Shown here piece after piece: positions 22,207-33,899 of a stretch of DNA of 64,000 nt. Made by a program: the position numbers and the translations under genes. Where the stretch lies: the NCBI GenBank assembly GCA_947311845.1, contig CAMZMU010000041.1:131447840-131511839 (forward strand), written 5' to 3'. Numbering within the stretch: position 1 is the first letter of the stretch; every line of letters starts with the position of its first letter. The notes beneath the pieces are model-generated. The model did no database searches and was not told the DNA's origin. It worked only from the letters and a program-made list of their open reading frames with translations. Origin of the DNA: Poa pratensis (lineage: Eukaryota > Streptophyta > Magnoliopsida > Poales > Poaceae).

Positions 22207-22783
22207 CAAAAGGTGAAATTTGATATGTTTCCTGCTATCCGTCACTGTAACTTGTTGTGGTCACTCCTTCGTTATGGTGAACTCTGAACCCAAGAATCAA
22301 AAGGGATGTTAGAAGTTTGAGCTCAAAACTTGTATTTTGACTATTGCTCTGTCTATATGCACTCTCTATCCGAAATGTTTCATATGAAAGTTCTAGGCGG
22401 TCCATTTTAATTATAATGTTTGTTTTAGTTGGAAATTTGAAACACACTATAATCTCTATGTTAAAATTTCGAGACTTGGATTTGTACTGAGTTGTTGGGA
22501 CACCGAGAGAAAAAATATACTGTAAGGCTTTTGGATGGGTGGAGAGAGTTTACACATGACAACAATAATTTTCATTTCCTTTAATTTGTTATGTAATGCT
22601 TCTGATTGTACCTGGTGGAAGGTGATACCCGGATCAGGGCCACCGCTATGTGTTATATAGCAGAAACCGCCGGAAGAGGATTACACATAGGTTTGTTACA
22701 AGAGATTGATACAATTCTATCTATCTATTCACACCCTTATCCATCATTGGGTTTGGTTACAACAGTCCATTTTGACTTCACTA
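22207..22783 (+). pseudogene. Decayed duplicate of a B3 3' exon
   Basis: At about 22517-22585 a frame reads YTVRLLDGWREFTHDN, the end of a B3 domain homologous to the GWKQFAHDNN part of exon 4 upstream. The stretch 22385-22495 also resembles 23290-23390 (GGTCCATTT, then CTATTCTCTAT-like and TTGAGACTYGGA blocks, roughly three quarters alike). This points to an old local duplication of the B3 3' end. From 22590 to 22783 nothing is recognised. Confidence 0.5.
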
Positions 22784-23251
22784 AGACTAGCTATGGTGGG
22801 GTATCATAGCTAGCATCATGCATACCCATGTTGGCAATATGACGTGGCACAACAATTAATGAAGAAAAGATGGTAGTGATATCTACACGTTATCATAGCA
22901 CGCAAAACTAAACATTTAATAGCAAGTAAATCTTGTACACATATTTGTATTGGATTCTACAAACCAATAATTAACATGAGGCTATAATACTATTATATGA
23001 TACTCCCTCCGTTTTTTAAATACAAGATGCTTTAGCCTTTGTCCACATTCACATGTATGCAAATATATCTAGACACGTTTTAGTGTGTATGTTAACTCAT
23101 TTTAGTATGCATCTGGACAACATGTAGAACAACTAAAACATCTTATATTTAAAAACGGAGGGAGTACTACACATTATATGGGTAGTATCATACACGAGTA
23201 TCATATGCATGACACAAATGTATGATACTCCACACTAAGGCTAGTCTTAAG
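22784..23251. mobile_element. TIR MITE with a nested Stowaway
   Basis: The left end GACTAGCTATGGTGGGGTAT and right end (complement GACTAGCCTTAGTGTGGAGT) form inverted repeats, followed inwards by ATCATAGC/ATCATACA. Adjacent TAA and TTA could be a decayed 3-bp Harbinger/Tourist target site, but superfamily is not certain. A Stowaway sits inside at 23003-23164. Confidence 0.65.
23003..23164. mobile_element. Stowaway MITE nested in another MITE
   Basis: 162 bp with termini CTCCCTCCGTTTTTTAAATA and the complementary right end (AAAAACGGAGGGAG), flanked by TA on both sides (23001-23002, 23165-23166). Confidence 0.92.
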
Positions 23252-23519
23252 GCAGTTATAGAAACTAGATTGAAGTAGTTTGAGAGTTGTGTGGTCCATT
23301 TCAATCATGTTGTTTATTTTAATTGGAGATTGGAAGACACTATATTCTCTATTTTGAAATTTTGAGACTCGGAAATGTCGGTGATTCAGTTTCCTGGTAA
23401 TAAATGCGCACAATCCGAAGAGATCATTCCTTATTCGATGTTGGTGATTAAGTTCCCTACCTAAATGTTCACAGTAATTCACAATAATATCACCTTGCTG
23501 ATTGGAACTTTGTTTGTAG

Positions 23520-24390
23520 GAAAAATATATTTGGGGTCTTGTATCCCAAATTTTAGGGATGTTAAAATGTCCTTGTTAGCCTATTGGGGCAATAAGCTGT
23601 GGCAGCAATTGCTTGGGCAAACGATATTTCAGAGGGAGTAATATTCTGTGGTCCAAAATTTTGGTTCCCCTTTTTGGAAGGGAGTCAGTTGGGCTCTATC
23701 TGCCTCCAAACATTGTTACTGCTGGAAGTTGGGTAATGGTAGGAGTATTAGTTTCTGGAGTGATGTGTGGCTTCGGGAGTTCTCCCTTAAAATTGTTTTC
23801 TGGGATCTTTATGTCATTTGTATCAGCAGGATGTTAGTATTGCCCAGGTTTGGGATGGTGTTAATTTAAAGCTTACTTTCCGAAAATCTGTAGATTCTCC
23901 GAGTTTATGGAATGAGTTAGTGTCAATTATGTAAAATGTTTTGCTATCTGATGAGCTAGTCAGCTAGATTCTCCTTTTGGAGATATGAAAGTTCTGCAGT
24001 ATATTACTTTAAATCCGTTTATCAAATTATTCATTTTAGTGATGTGGTTTATCCACTTGGTGAATCTTTGTGGAAAATCTAAGTCCCACTTAAAGTTCAG
24101 ATATTCTTGTGGCTTCTACAGTTTAATAAAATTCCGACTCGAGATAATTTGAGCAAATGGAGAACTGTGAGTGATAATACATGCCTTTTCTGTTGTGAAG
24201 AGGAATATGTGGTCCATCTCCTTTTTGATTATGTTGTTGCTAGGCAAGTTTGGGCTTGCGTTGGGGATTCATGAAGTCGACTCTCCTAAAATCTATAACT
24301 TGGTTGGCTGGCAGCGTTTTAATCGCTCAGATGGTGGATAAGTGTCTCATCCTAATTGTATTCCGCTCGGTTGTGTTTGTGGCCACTATA
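23520..24390 (+). pseudogene. LINE ORF2 fragment (C-terminal, zf-RVT region)
   Basis: Scattered frames give motifs of plant LINE ORF2 C-termini: WKLGNGRSISFWSDVWL near 23730, KVQIFLWLLQFNKIPTRD near 24095, and the Cys/His-type finger CLFCCEEEYVVHLLFDYVVA near 24180-24240, followed by RQVWAC. The reading frame shifts several times. Only the 3' part remains; RT and endonuclease are missing. LINE ORF2 drives target-primed reverse transcription; this relic is inactive. Confidence 0.8.
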
Positions 24391-25710
24391 GCTGATGAGT
24401 GATTTTAAAATTTAATCCATACTGAACCTTTAAACTATGGAATAAAATTGGCTGTGTGCATCGATTGATGCAGAGGCTGGGGCTATACAGCCCATTTTAA
24501 AAACATAAAACTTGAATAATATATATTTGCGGTGGATGTTACAAAATCGTTGTTCTATTTTGATTATGTTCTTAGCTGCTTGTGGAGCATTAGGCTTTTC
24601 GTAACAAATTATTCTTTCAGACACTATCAGAATTGAGGTGTGTGCGAGTGTCGAATAGTTTGCCGAGTGCCCGCTCGACAAACAAGGCTGTATGGCGACC
24701 GCAAAGGTTTAGGTATTTTTGATGTACAAAGAAAATAAAATAAGACATAATATAAAGAAATATGAAGGAGAAAAATGAAAGAAAAAATAATGTCGAGTGA
24801 TACATGCTGCACTCGGCAAAGCCCATTAGGGCTAAGCCGATAACAGCCCACCAGCCCGAGGGTCTCTCTCTTCTCCAATTTCGCGCCCCGCGACTTTCCC
24901 TACGGCTCTAGCCCCGCTGCCCGACCCCACCCCCCCCCCCCCCCCCCCCGACAAAGATCCTCCCCGTCGCCACTACCGGAGTCGGTTGAGGCGCTCTTAG
25001 TTGTCGAAATCTTAGATGATGCCCGAGGTTTGGGGAGGCCATTTTGTTTTTTGAAAATTCAAAAAACAGACATTTGAAAGTTTCAGGAAAATCTTAGGCG
25101 TTGATAATGTTGAACTCTACTAGTGTGCCAATCTAAATATAATATTCATTATATTCTATCTAAATATAATATTCATTATATTCTAGAGTACACAAAAAGA
25201 TAAATCTAGCAAAATTTCGAGTTTTGAAAAAATTTATTGTTCACCGCACCTAGATCCACACATTTGTCAATTTTTTCTCCACATAGAATACAATGAATTC
25301 GATTGTTTTTTGAACACCGTTAGAGTTCACCATTATCTACATTTAGTTTTTTCTCTGGAATTATTTGAAACTTACGAGTGCCGTTTTAAACTTCTCGAAG
25401 ACTTCCTCAGGGCTGAAGCTAGTTGCCATTAGTTTGCGAGAAGAATAGTTAAAAGAAACATCCTTTCGACACCAGTTCCTTAGCCTAGCTACGTGTCGGA
25501 CGCTCAATTTTTGTCCTACACTGGAGTGACTGGTGTGCCGCGCGTACTGTACACCAGTGCCCAGAGCTTGCCCACAGGAAGCATCGCCAGTGCTACTAGA
25601 ATACCCAACTGCTCACCTGAAGCTTCTGGGTTCTGACCTGTGAGCTGTGACTGCACACCTCCATCTATTCTCCGTCGTCTTTCCCTGATACCTTCTCGGA
25701 TCTAAAGATC
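24391..25710. other. Non-genic DNA with CACTA relic, short duplication and poly-C
   Basis: At 24655-24690 and 24808-24830 the motifs TTTGCCGAGTGCCCG and GCACTCGGCAAAG form the inverted subterminal motif typical of one grass CACTA group; no ends remain. A poly-C run of about 20 lies at 24930-24949. A perfect 27-bp direct repeat occurs at 25131-25157 and 25158-25184. From about 25440 the DNA may be the promoter of the B3 exon at 25711. Confidence 0.5.
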
Positions 25711-25834
25711 ATGCAGGAAATGTGCAAGAACTGCGAGACCTGCACGGAGTGGCAAGAGCATTGCTACTGGAGCCACAATGGGTGACGAGAACAAGCATTT
25801 CAAGCTCATGGTTGGGGACTTCACCGAAAGCATT
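25711..25834 (+). pseudogene. Truncated REM-type B3 gene, first exon only
   Basis: ATG 25711 opens MQEMCKNCETCTEWQEHCYW, a Cys-rich leader like those of the two other B3 first exons. The frame then shifts by one base near 25775-25782 into MGDENKHFKLMVGDFTESI, the B3 start, ending at donor ATT|GTGAGT. The next exon should encode TIP or an equivalent, but the following intron runs towards the element B insertion at 26498 and no later exon is found beyond 33717. The leader and B3 halves are out of frame at the same place as in the 20378 gene. Confidence 0.72.
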
Positions 25835-26497
25835 GTGAGTAACCGCACCCTAACTTCAATTTCCTTCTTCTCCTCCTCCATTTATCTAGCCAGCCTTGTA
25901 TTCTAGGTCGCCTTTGGGTAACATTAATCTATATGGGTTGGCGGTATGCGCATCCGCACGATCTGGCAAAATAGGATACCATTTTATTTTGTGAAATCCA
26001 CTTTGGGAATGGATAACCTGAAGCCCCTGCTCCGGGCCACCTTGCATGTGTTCTCTTTTGTAAACGGGCGAATAGCTCCTGTGCGACGTCGTTTTGGGCA
26101 ATTGTCCACGATGCGACGACGTTGGCTGAAATAACCCTGGTGCGACGTTTCTTAGCGTGAGAATAGCTCAGACAGGACTAACTGATAAAACGGCTGTCTG
26201 ACTCTTAACGGAGGCTGAGATTATGTTAGAACTGGGTGGTTATGTGCTCCATCTGACAGGTGGGATCCACTCATTTGCCACGGCATGGACCCGAGTAGAC
26301 CGTGCTCCACTCCCGCTCGGCCTGCGCCGCCCTGCGCCTCTTCTTCGGCAGCGGCAACAATTTCTTCTCGTCGGCCGTGGAGCGCCTTTCTCGGCGGCGG
26401 CGCAGCGTTCGCTGGTGAGTAATTTCGCAACCGTAGTCTCGTTTCTCTCAATTTTGGATGCGTTTGTGGCCTGAAGCTCTGTTTCCCGGTTTCCCGG
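25835..26497. other. Remnant intron and GC-rich DNA left of element B
   Basis: Presumed first intron of the truncated B3 gene, then a GC-rich stretch (26220-26480) without a recognised gene. The last five bases, CCCGG, are the target duplication of element B. Confidence 0.4.
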
Positions 26498-28096
26498 TGA
26501 TGACGTGAAACACACGTTCGTTGGGAGACCCCAAGAGGAAGGTATGATGTAGTCAGCAGCAAGTTTTCCCTCAGAAAGAAACCAAGGTTATCGAACCAGT
26601 AGGAGCAGCAACTCTTCAGAAGGTTGTCAACGGCGCCAGAAAAATAGCTGTCGCAGGGAGTCTGGACTGTTGACGTGGAATCTGCACACAACACAATCAA
26701 ACTACTTTGCCCCAACGAAACAGTGAGGTTGTCAATCTCACTGGCTTGCTGAAAACAAAGGATTAAACGTATGGTGTGGAAAATGAGTATTAAATTGCAG
26801 AGAATGAAAAAGGAACAGTTTGCAGTTTGTGGTTGTTTAATCAGTGTAAAAGAATGGACCGGGGTCCACAGTTCACTAGTGGTGTCTCTCCATAAAAGAT
26901 AACTAACATGTTGGGTGAACAAATTACAGCTGGGCAATTGACGAATAGTGAGCGCATGACAATGCATATACATGACATGTTGACTACTATGATATTTAAT
27001 TGGGCATTACGACATAATACATAGACCGTTATCCAACAGCATCTATGACTAATAATCCACCGCCGGGTTGTCATCCGAGTCCCCCGTTGGTATTAAGTTG
27101 CAAGCAACGGATAATTGCATTAAGTAAAGTGCGTAATGTAAACAAACACATATGCCCGTGGACATAGCATCGTTAGGTTATCCCTAGTGGCAACAGCACA
27201 TCCACAACCTTAGAACTTTCTGTCACTGTCCCAGGTTAAACGGAGACATGAACCCACTATCTAGCATAAATACTCTCTCTTGGAGTTACAAGCATCTACT
27301 TGGCCAAAGCATCTACGAGTAACGGAAAGCATGCAAGATCTTAAATAACATATAAGATAGATTGATAATCAACTTGACATAATATTCAATATTCATCGGA
27401 TCCCAGCAAACACAACATGTAGCATTACAATAATATGATCTTGATCATGTAGGGCAGCTCACAAGATCTAAACATGATGGCACAAAGTGGAGAGACAACC
27501 ATCTAGCTACTGCTATGGACCCGTAGTCCAAGGATGAACTACTCACGCATCACTCCGGAGGCAGGCATGGCGATGTAGAAGCCTCCGGTGACGATTCCCC
27601 TCTCCGGCAGGGTGCCGGGAAGAGGTTCTGAACCCTCCCGAGCTAGGGTTGACGACGGCGGCGTCTCTGGATCTTTTCGTGGATATTTGCTCAGGTACTT
27701 AGGGTTTTCGCGTCGGGGGGAATAAGTAGGCGAAAGGGCGGCGGCTGCGGACCCCCGAGGGGCCCACACCACCCTAGGGCGCGGCAGAGGGGGGCCCGCG
27801 CCCTAGGTGCGTGTGGCCTCCTGGTGGCCCTCCTCTGCTGCTCCTTCGCTCCGTCAGGCGTGTTCTGGAAAAATAGGGACCCCCGTGTAGTTTCGTCCAA
27901 TTCCGAGAATATTTCCAGACTAGCTTTTCTGGAATACAAAAACAGCAGAAAACAGGAACTGGCACTTCGGCATCTTGTTAATAGGTTAGTCCCAAAAAAT
28001 GTATAAAAGTGATATAAAGTAGATGCAAAACATGTAGCAATTGGTATAAAACAAGCATGGAACATCAAAAATTATAGATACGTTTGAGACGTATCA
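26498..28096 (-). repeat. LTR of element B, 3' copy on coding strand
   Basis: 1599 bp, TGATGACGTG to GACGTATCA on the plus strand; nearly identical to 6523-8120 of element A. It contains the PBS-like CAACGGCGCCAGAAAA about 130 bp from its left edge. Confidence 0.95.
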
Positions 28097-30680
28097 GCAT
28101 CCCCAAGCTTAGTTCCTACTCGTCCTCGAGTAGGTAAACGATAATTTTTGAGGTGACATGCTACTATCATAATCTTGATCATATAATATTGCAAGGCACA
28201 TGTAAATGAATGAAGTGATCCAAGTCAATGGTCTATAATTTGCTACCAAATAGATAATGAGTAAACAATGAATCACACAAGCTAAACGTTTTCATGAATA
28301 GTACTTTCGAGACAAGCATCAAACAGTTTTGCATAAGTGTTAACTCATAAAGCAATAGTTTCTAATAAAAGGTATTTAATCAACACAAAGGAAGAATTTA
28401 GTTTCAGCATTTGCTTCAACTTTCAACATATTTATCTCATGGATATTGTCAACACAAAGTAGTATAACAAGTCCAATACATTGCATATAACGCATGTTGT
28501 AACAAAGTTGACACTAGTGTTTGCTTGTGGAAGACAGAAAGAATAGGAAAACTGACTCAACATAAAAGTAAAAGAAAGGCCCTTCGCAGAGGGAAGCAGG
28601 GATTAAATCATGTGCTAGAGCTTTTAGGTTTTTGAAAGCATATAGAGATTGCATAAAATATTTGATACTCCTCCCAACCTTGCTAACACAAGCCATGGCT
28701 AACCGAATCCTCGGGTGCCTTCCATCAATCACATACCATGGAGGAGTATCTATTTTTGAGAGGTGTTTGTTAATTGTCAACGAATGGTAGCGGGTGAGAA
28801 CAGTATTCTACCTGTCGAACGGACTTTTAAGAGCGGCTCCCATGAAGGACGTTATTTCTACCAGCAAGGCAGATCATCCCTCTTTCTCTTTGGTTTACAC
28901 ACATTCAGGTATTTCACTGTTTGTCATTGCTTACTGATGAATCAGGGCAAAAGTGTGAAGAGAATTAATTGGTTAAAGTTGTAATTAATTGGGACTGGGC
29001 ACCCCGTTGCCAGCTCTTTTTGCAAGTTATTGGATAAGCGGATGTATATGCCACTAGTCCAGGTGTAAAAGTCCATTCGACAAATAGAATAAAGAATAAC
29101 CACACTAATTCCTCATGAGCTAGTAAACATTGACACAAAAAGGGAATAATAACATTTTGAATAATTTAAAGGTAGCACATGAAAAATTTACTTGGAGTGG
29201 CAAGGAAATACCACATATAGGTAGTTATGGTGGACACAAATGGCATGGATTTTGGCTCAAGGATTTGGATGCACGAGAAGCATTCCCTCTCAGTACAGAG
29301 TTTAGGCTAGCAAGGTTATGTAAGCAAACAAGAATATCAACCCGTACACCAAGTTTTATATGACAAACATATTGCAAACGTTATAAGACTTCATACCGTC
29401 TTCCTTGTTAACCAAACCCTGTTATTAGAAAATATCTAGACCTTAGAGATACCACCGATGCAAACCAAATTTTCAACAAGCTTTACGGTAGTTCTTCACT
29501 AATAGGCTTAACTCATGTGATGCACAATTTAATCATGATCTACTTGTTAACTCAAAACAATTGACAAGCATCAAGTTATCCATTTTAGTGATCTACAAGA
29601 TTAAGCAAGTTTTTCCTTATACCAATTACCACATGCAACATTTTCTGAACCAACCAAACACCAATCAATTTATTTCATCAACTCTCCAAACAAATATAAG
29701 TGAAGCAAGAGAGTACTTTCTACAAAAGAAAGCTAATAGCTCTGACAAGAGATACATGAAAACAAGAGCTAAAAGCTGAACAGCGCTAGATATGAATACT
29801 CAACAAATATAAGTGAAGAATAGGAGTATTCTCATGAAAAAGCGGAGCGTGTCTCTCTCCCAATCAAGAATGCTAGGGTCCAGTCAAGCTTTATTGAAAA
29901 TAAAAGTGCAATACTGAAAATAAAAGCACACAGACGCTCCAAGAAAAGCACATATGATGTGAAAGAATTAAAATATAGTTTCACTAGAGATGACCTGATA
30001 ATTTTGACGATGAAGAAGGGGATGCCTTGGGCATCCCCAAGCTTAGACGCTTGAGTCTTCTTGAAATATGCTGGGGAGATCCATGGGAGCCTCCCCAAGC
30101 TTAAGCTCTTCACTCTTCTTGATCCTATTATATCATCCTTCTCTCTTGACCCTTGAAAACTTCCGTCACACCAAACTCAAAGTAGATCTCATTAGAGGGT
30201 TAGTGCATAATCAAAAACTCACATGTTCTATAAAGACGCAATATGATTTGTTACTTTAAACATTAGCTACAGCCACTGATGTTATGTGAAGCTCTTCCAC
30301 CCAAAAAAGAATTTCACTCAACACTAGTAAAAGAGAGAATGCAAAATAAAAAGGCATAATCTGTCTAAAACAGAACAGTCCGCAAAGACGAATTTTTTCA
30401 AGGCACTTACGACGCTCAGATCGAAAAACTCTAACTAATGAAAGATTCAGACATTCATAAAGATTACGCACAAAAATTTCAGATTTAATTAACAATCTGG
30501 TGATTTTAGGAATTTCGTACAGTGAACAGCAAAAATCTGTTTCTGCGCAGCAATCAAAATTAAGCATCATCTTAACATTAGAGGCTACTCTTGGCACAAC
30601 AATGCGAGAAAATAAAGATACAAAGGAGTTGCTACAGAAGTAAACATCCTCCTTGACTAATACTGAAAATAAAAGATAAT
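28097..30680 (-). other. Non-coding 3' interior of element B
   Basis: Counterpart of 1398-4040 in element A: PPT copy at 28097-28111, internal PPT-like copy at 30031-30045, and the same palindrome just before it. An 11-bp deletion relative to A lies near 28142. No coding region recognised. Similarity to A ends around 30640-30720. Confidence 0.85.
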
Positions 30681-30796
30681 GGGTTGCCTCCCAAAAGCGC
30701 TTTCTTTTAATGCCTTTTAGCTAGGCTAGAAGATTTTAATGATGCTCTCATAAGAATAAGAGTTGAAAAACAAAAGAGAGCATCAAGAGGCAAATA

Positions 30797-31934
30797 TCAA
30801 ACACATTTAAGTCTAACCCACTTCCTATGCAAAGGAATCTTGTAACAAAATAAATTATTGAAGCATAAAGCAACTAGCATAGAAAGATGAAACAAATATA
30901 GCTTCAAAACTTTCAACATAAAGAGAGGTGTTTTAGTAACTTGAAAACTTTTACAACCATATTTTCCTCTCTCATAATAACTTTCAGTAGCATCATGAAC
31001 AAACTCAATAATATAACTATCACATAAAGCATGCTTTTCATGATCTACAAACACATAATTTTTATTAAGCTAAAAACAGTAGGGTTATCAAACCCACTTT
31101 TGACAATAGTAGTATAATTAATATCATTAGGCAATATAGGACCATCATCAAGAGCATTATCATATATAACATTAGGGAGCACATTTTTACTTTCTGCAAT
31201 TTCCTCTTTTACTTGAGTCAAGGAGGATGTTACTTCAAATTTATCAAAAAAGATATTTCAATAGAATCATGACATTCAACAATATAGCATTCTTCCTCCT
31301 TAGGTAGGCATGGAGGGTAATTATATAATGTAAGAGTTAAAGAGTTACTGTCATTAGAAGGTAGATCCTCCTTTTGTTCATCACTCTCTTCCTCTTTTTC
31401 ATCAAATGAGCTTTCAGCTTCAGCAATTTCTTCTTCCACATTTTCCTGCAAGGCATTAGTCTCTTCTTTATGAGGAAAAATCCTCTTGACATGTTCAGTA
31501 ATATAAGAATTTTCATCCTTATAGTTATCAAAACAATATTTAAGTATAGCAAGACTTTCAGATTTATAAGGGGCATCAATTTTATGCTCAAGATAAGAAC
31601 TAATTTCAAGTGCACCCTTAAAGACAATAAATTCTTCCATCCTTTCTACCTCATAAGCATTATAGTAACCTTTAACATAAGAAGCTAAGGTTTCATTTTC
31701 ATTACAAGCACATTGGAAAGGAAAGTGTTTAGACTTCCTATGACAATCAGATTCATTAAAGCAAAAAGATTTGCCAAATATATAGCATAAATTTCTAGCA
31801 TATTCCTCTAGTTGATTTAACAATTTCCATAAGTACATCCCTTTTTGTGACAAGCGGTAATTCCTATAATATCTTCGTTCATCTTCCGTGGACCCACCTT
31901 GCCAACAAGATCTAGTTTCATAGAGATAAGCCAT
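30797..31934 (-). pseudogene. Unknown ORF of element B replacing gag-protease
   Basis: Starts at ATG 31934 (MAYLYETRSCWQGGSTEDER). The first open part reaches 31230. After one-base shifts near 31245 and 31050 it appears to continue through VTSSLTQVKEEIAE and KSGFDNPTVFSL into the frame ending at 30797 (YYERGKYGCKSFQVTKTPLF ... HRKWVRLKCV), about 380 residues in total. Visible features: a Cys/His cluster C58-x5-C64-x5-H70-x4-C75-x-C77, a strongly acidic Glu-rich stretch at about 165-200, and a hydrophobic C-terminal segment. No gag, protease, RT or integrase motif. I recall similar unnamed reading frames in wheat repeats but know of no function. The frameshifts make this copy inactive. Confidence 0.65.
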
Positions 31935-32112
31935 TGATAGCAAATAAACAACTAGACATAATAACAAACCGAAATAAACTAAATGCAAGTAACTAATTTT
32001 TTTGTGTTTTTGATAATTGAAAGCAAACAAGATAAAATAAAATAAACTAAGCAAGACAAAAACAAAGTAAAGAGATTGGAAGCGTGAAACTCCCCTTGCA
32101 GAAGACTGCTGT

Positions 32113-32141
32113 CTCCCCGGCAACGGCGCCAGAAAAAAGCT
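32113..32141 (-). promoter_or_regulatory. Primer binding site of element B
   Basis: Plus-strand CTCCCCGGCAACGGCGCCA directly left of the 5' LTR; the minus strand reads TGGCGCCGTTGCCGGGGAG, tRNA-Asp type, 10 bases from the LTR edge. A single interior copy, unlike element A. Confidence 0.82.
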
Positions 32142-33717
32142 TGATGGCGTGAATCACACGCTCGTTGGGAGACCCCAAGAGGAAGGTATGATGCAGTCAG
32201 CAGCAAGTTTTCCCTCAGAAAGAAACCAAGGTTATCGAACCAGTAGGAGCAGCAACTCTTCAGAAGGTTTGGCGCCAGAATAGCTGTCGCAATCACTGAC
32301 GTGGAATCTGCACACAACACAATCAAACTACTTTGCCCCAACGAAACAGTGAGGTTGTCAATCTCACGGCTTGCTGAAAACAAAGGATTAAACGTATGGT
32401 GTGGAAAATGAGTATTAAATTGCAGAGAATGAAAAAGGAACAGTTTGCAGTTTGTGGTTGTTTAATCAGTGTAAAAGAATGGACCGGGGTCCACAGTTCA
32501 CTAGTGGTGTCTCTCCATAAAAGATAACTAACATGTTGGGTGAACAAATTACAGCTGGGCAATTGACAAATAGTGAGCGCATGACAATGCATATACATGA
32601 CATGTTGACTACTATGATATTTAATTGGGCATTACGACATAATACATAGACCGTTATCCAACAGCATCTATGACTAATAATCCACCGCCGGGTTGTCATC
32701 CGAGTCCCCCGTTGGTATTAAGTTGCAAGCAACGGATAATTGCATTAAGTAAAGTGCGTAATGTAAACAAACACATATGCCCGTGGACATAGCATCGTTA
32801 GGTTATCCCTAGTGGCAACAGCACATCCACAACCTTAGAACTTTCTGTCACTGTCCCAGGTTAAACGGAGACATGAACCCACTATCTAGCATAAATACTC
32901 TCTCTTGGAGTTACAAGCATCTACTTGGCCAAAGCATCTACGAGTAACGGAAAGCATGCAAGATCTTAAATAACATATAGATAGATTGATAATCAACTTG
33001 ACATAATATTCAATATTCATCGGATCCCAGCAAACACAACATGTAGCATTACAATAATATGATCTTGATCATGTAGGGCAGCTCACAAGATCTAAACATG
33101 ATGGCACAAAGTGGAGAGACAACCATCTAGCTACTGCTATGGACCCGTAGTCCAAGGATGAACTACTCACGCATCACTCCGGAGGCAGGCATGGCGATGT
33201 AGAAGCCTCCGGTGACGATTCCCCTCTCCGGCAGGGTGCCGGGAAGAGGTTCTGAACCCTCCCGAGCTAGGGTTGACGACGGCGGCGTCTCTGGATCTTT
33301 TCGTGGATATTTGCTCAGGTACTTAGGGTTTTCGCGTCGGGGGAATAAGTAGGCGAAAGGGCGGCGGCTGCGGACCCCCGAGGGGCCCACACCACCCTAG
33401 GGCGCGGCAGAGGGGGGCCCCGCCCTAGGTGCGTGTGGCCTCCTGGTGGCCCTCCTCTGCTGCTCCTTCGCTCCGTCAGGCGTGTTCTGGAAAAATAGGC
33501 ACCCCCGTGTAGTTTCGTCCAATTCCGAGAATATTTCCAGACTAGCTTTTCTGGAATACAAAAACAGCAGAAAACAGGAACTGGCACTTCGGCATCTTGT
33601 TAATAGGTTAGTCCCAAAAAATGTATAAAAGTGATATAAAGTAGATGCAAAACATGTAGCAATTGGTATAAAAAAGCATGGAACATCAAAAATTATAGAT
33701 ACGTTTGAGACGTATCA
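32142..33717 (-). repeat. LTR of element B, 5' copy on coding strand
   Basis: 1576 bp. It differs from the left LTR by small deletions near 32268-32300 (part of the PBS-like insert lost) and a few substitutions, so the insertion has accumulated some change since integration. Confidence 0.94.
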
Positions 33718-33899
33718 CCCGGCCGATTTGAAATCAGAGAAGCGTGGAGAGGTGCGCGTGGATTGAATGAGATGGAGCCCGGAGAGAGTAGTTCAAATCG
33801 GTAATGCGCACCCTCTTCTAGCTTATTAAGGGGCCCCTTATTAAGTCGATTTGGTTCTCGTCCCCTGCACCCCTAGCTGACCGACCGCCGCTTCCCGCC

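Larger units (their letters stand above)
26498..33717 (-). mobile_element. Complete non-autonomous Athila-type Gypsy element B
   Basis: 7220 bp with two LTRs (26498-28096 and 32142-33717) and a perfect 5-bp target duplication CCCGG (26493-26497 and 33718-33722), so the insertion is intact and unrearranged. LTRs, PPT, PBS and the 2.6-kb 3' interior match element A almost base for base. Between about 30680 and 31960 the gag-protease of A is replaced by an unrelated ORF. No polymerase or integrase genes. Mobilisation would need proteins from an autonomous relative. Confidence 0.93.
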
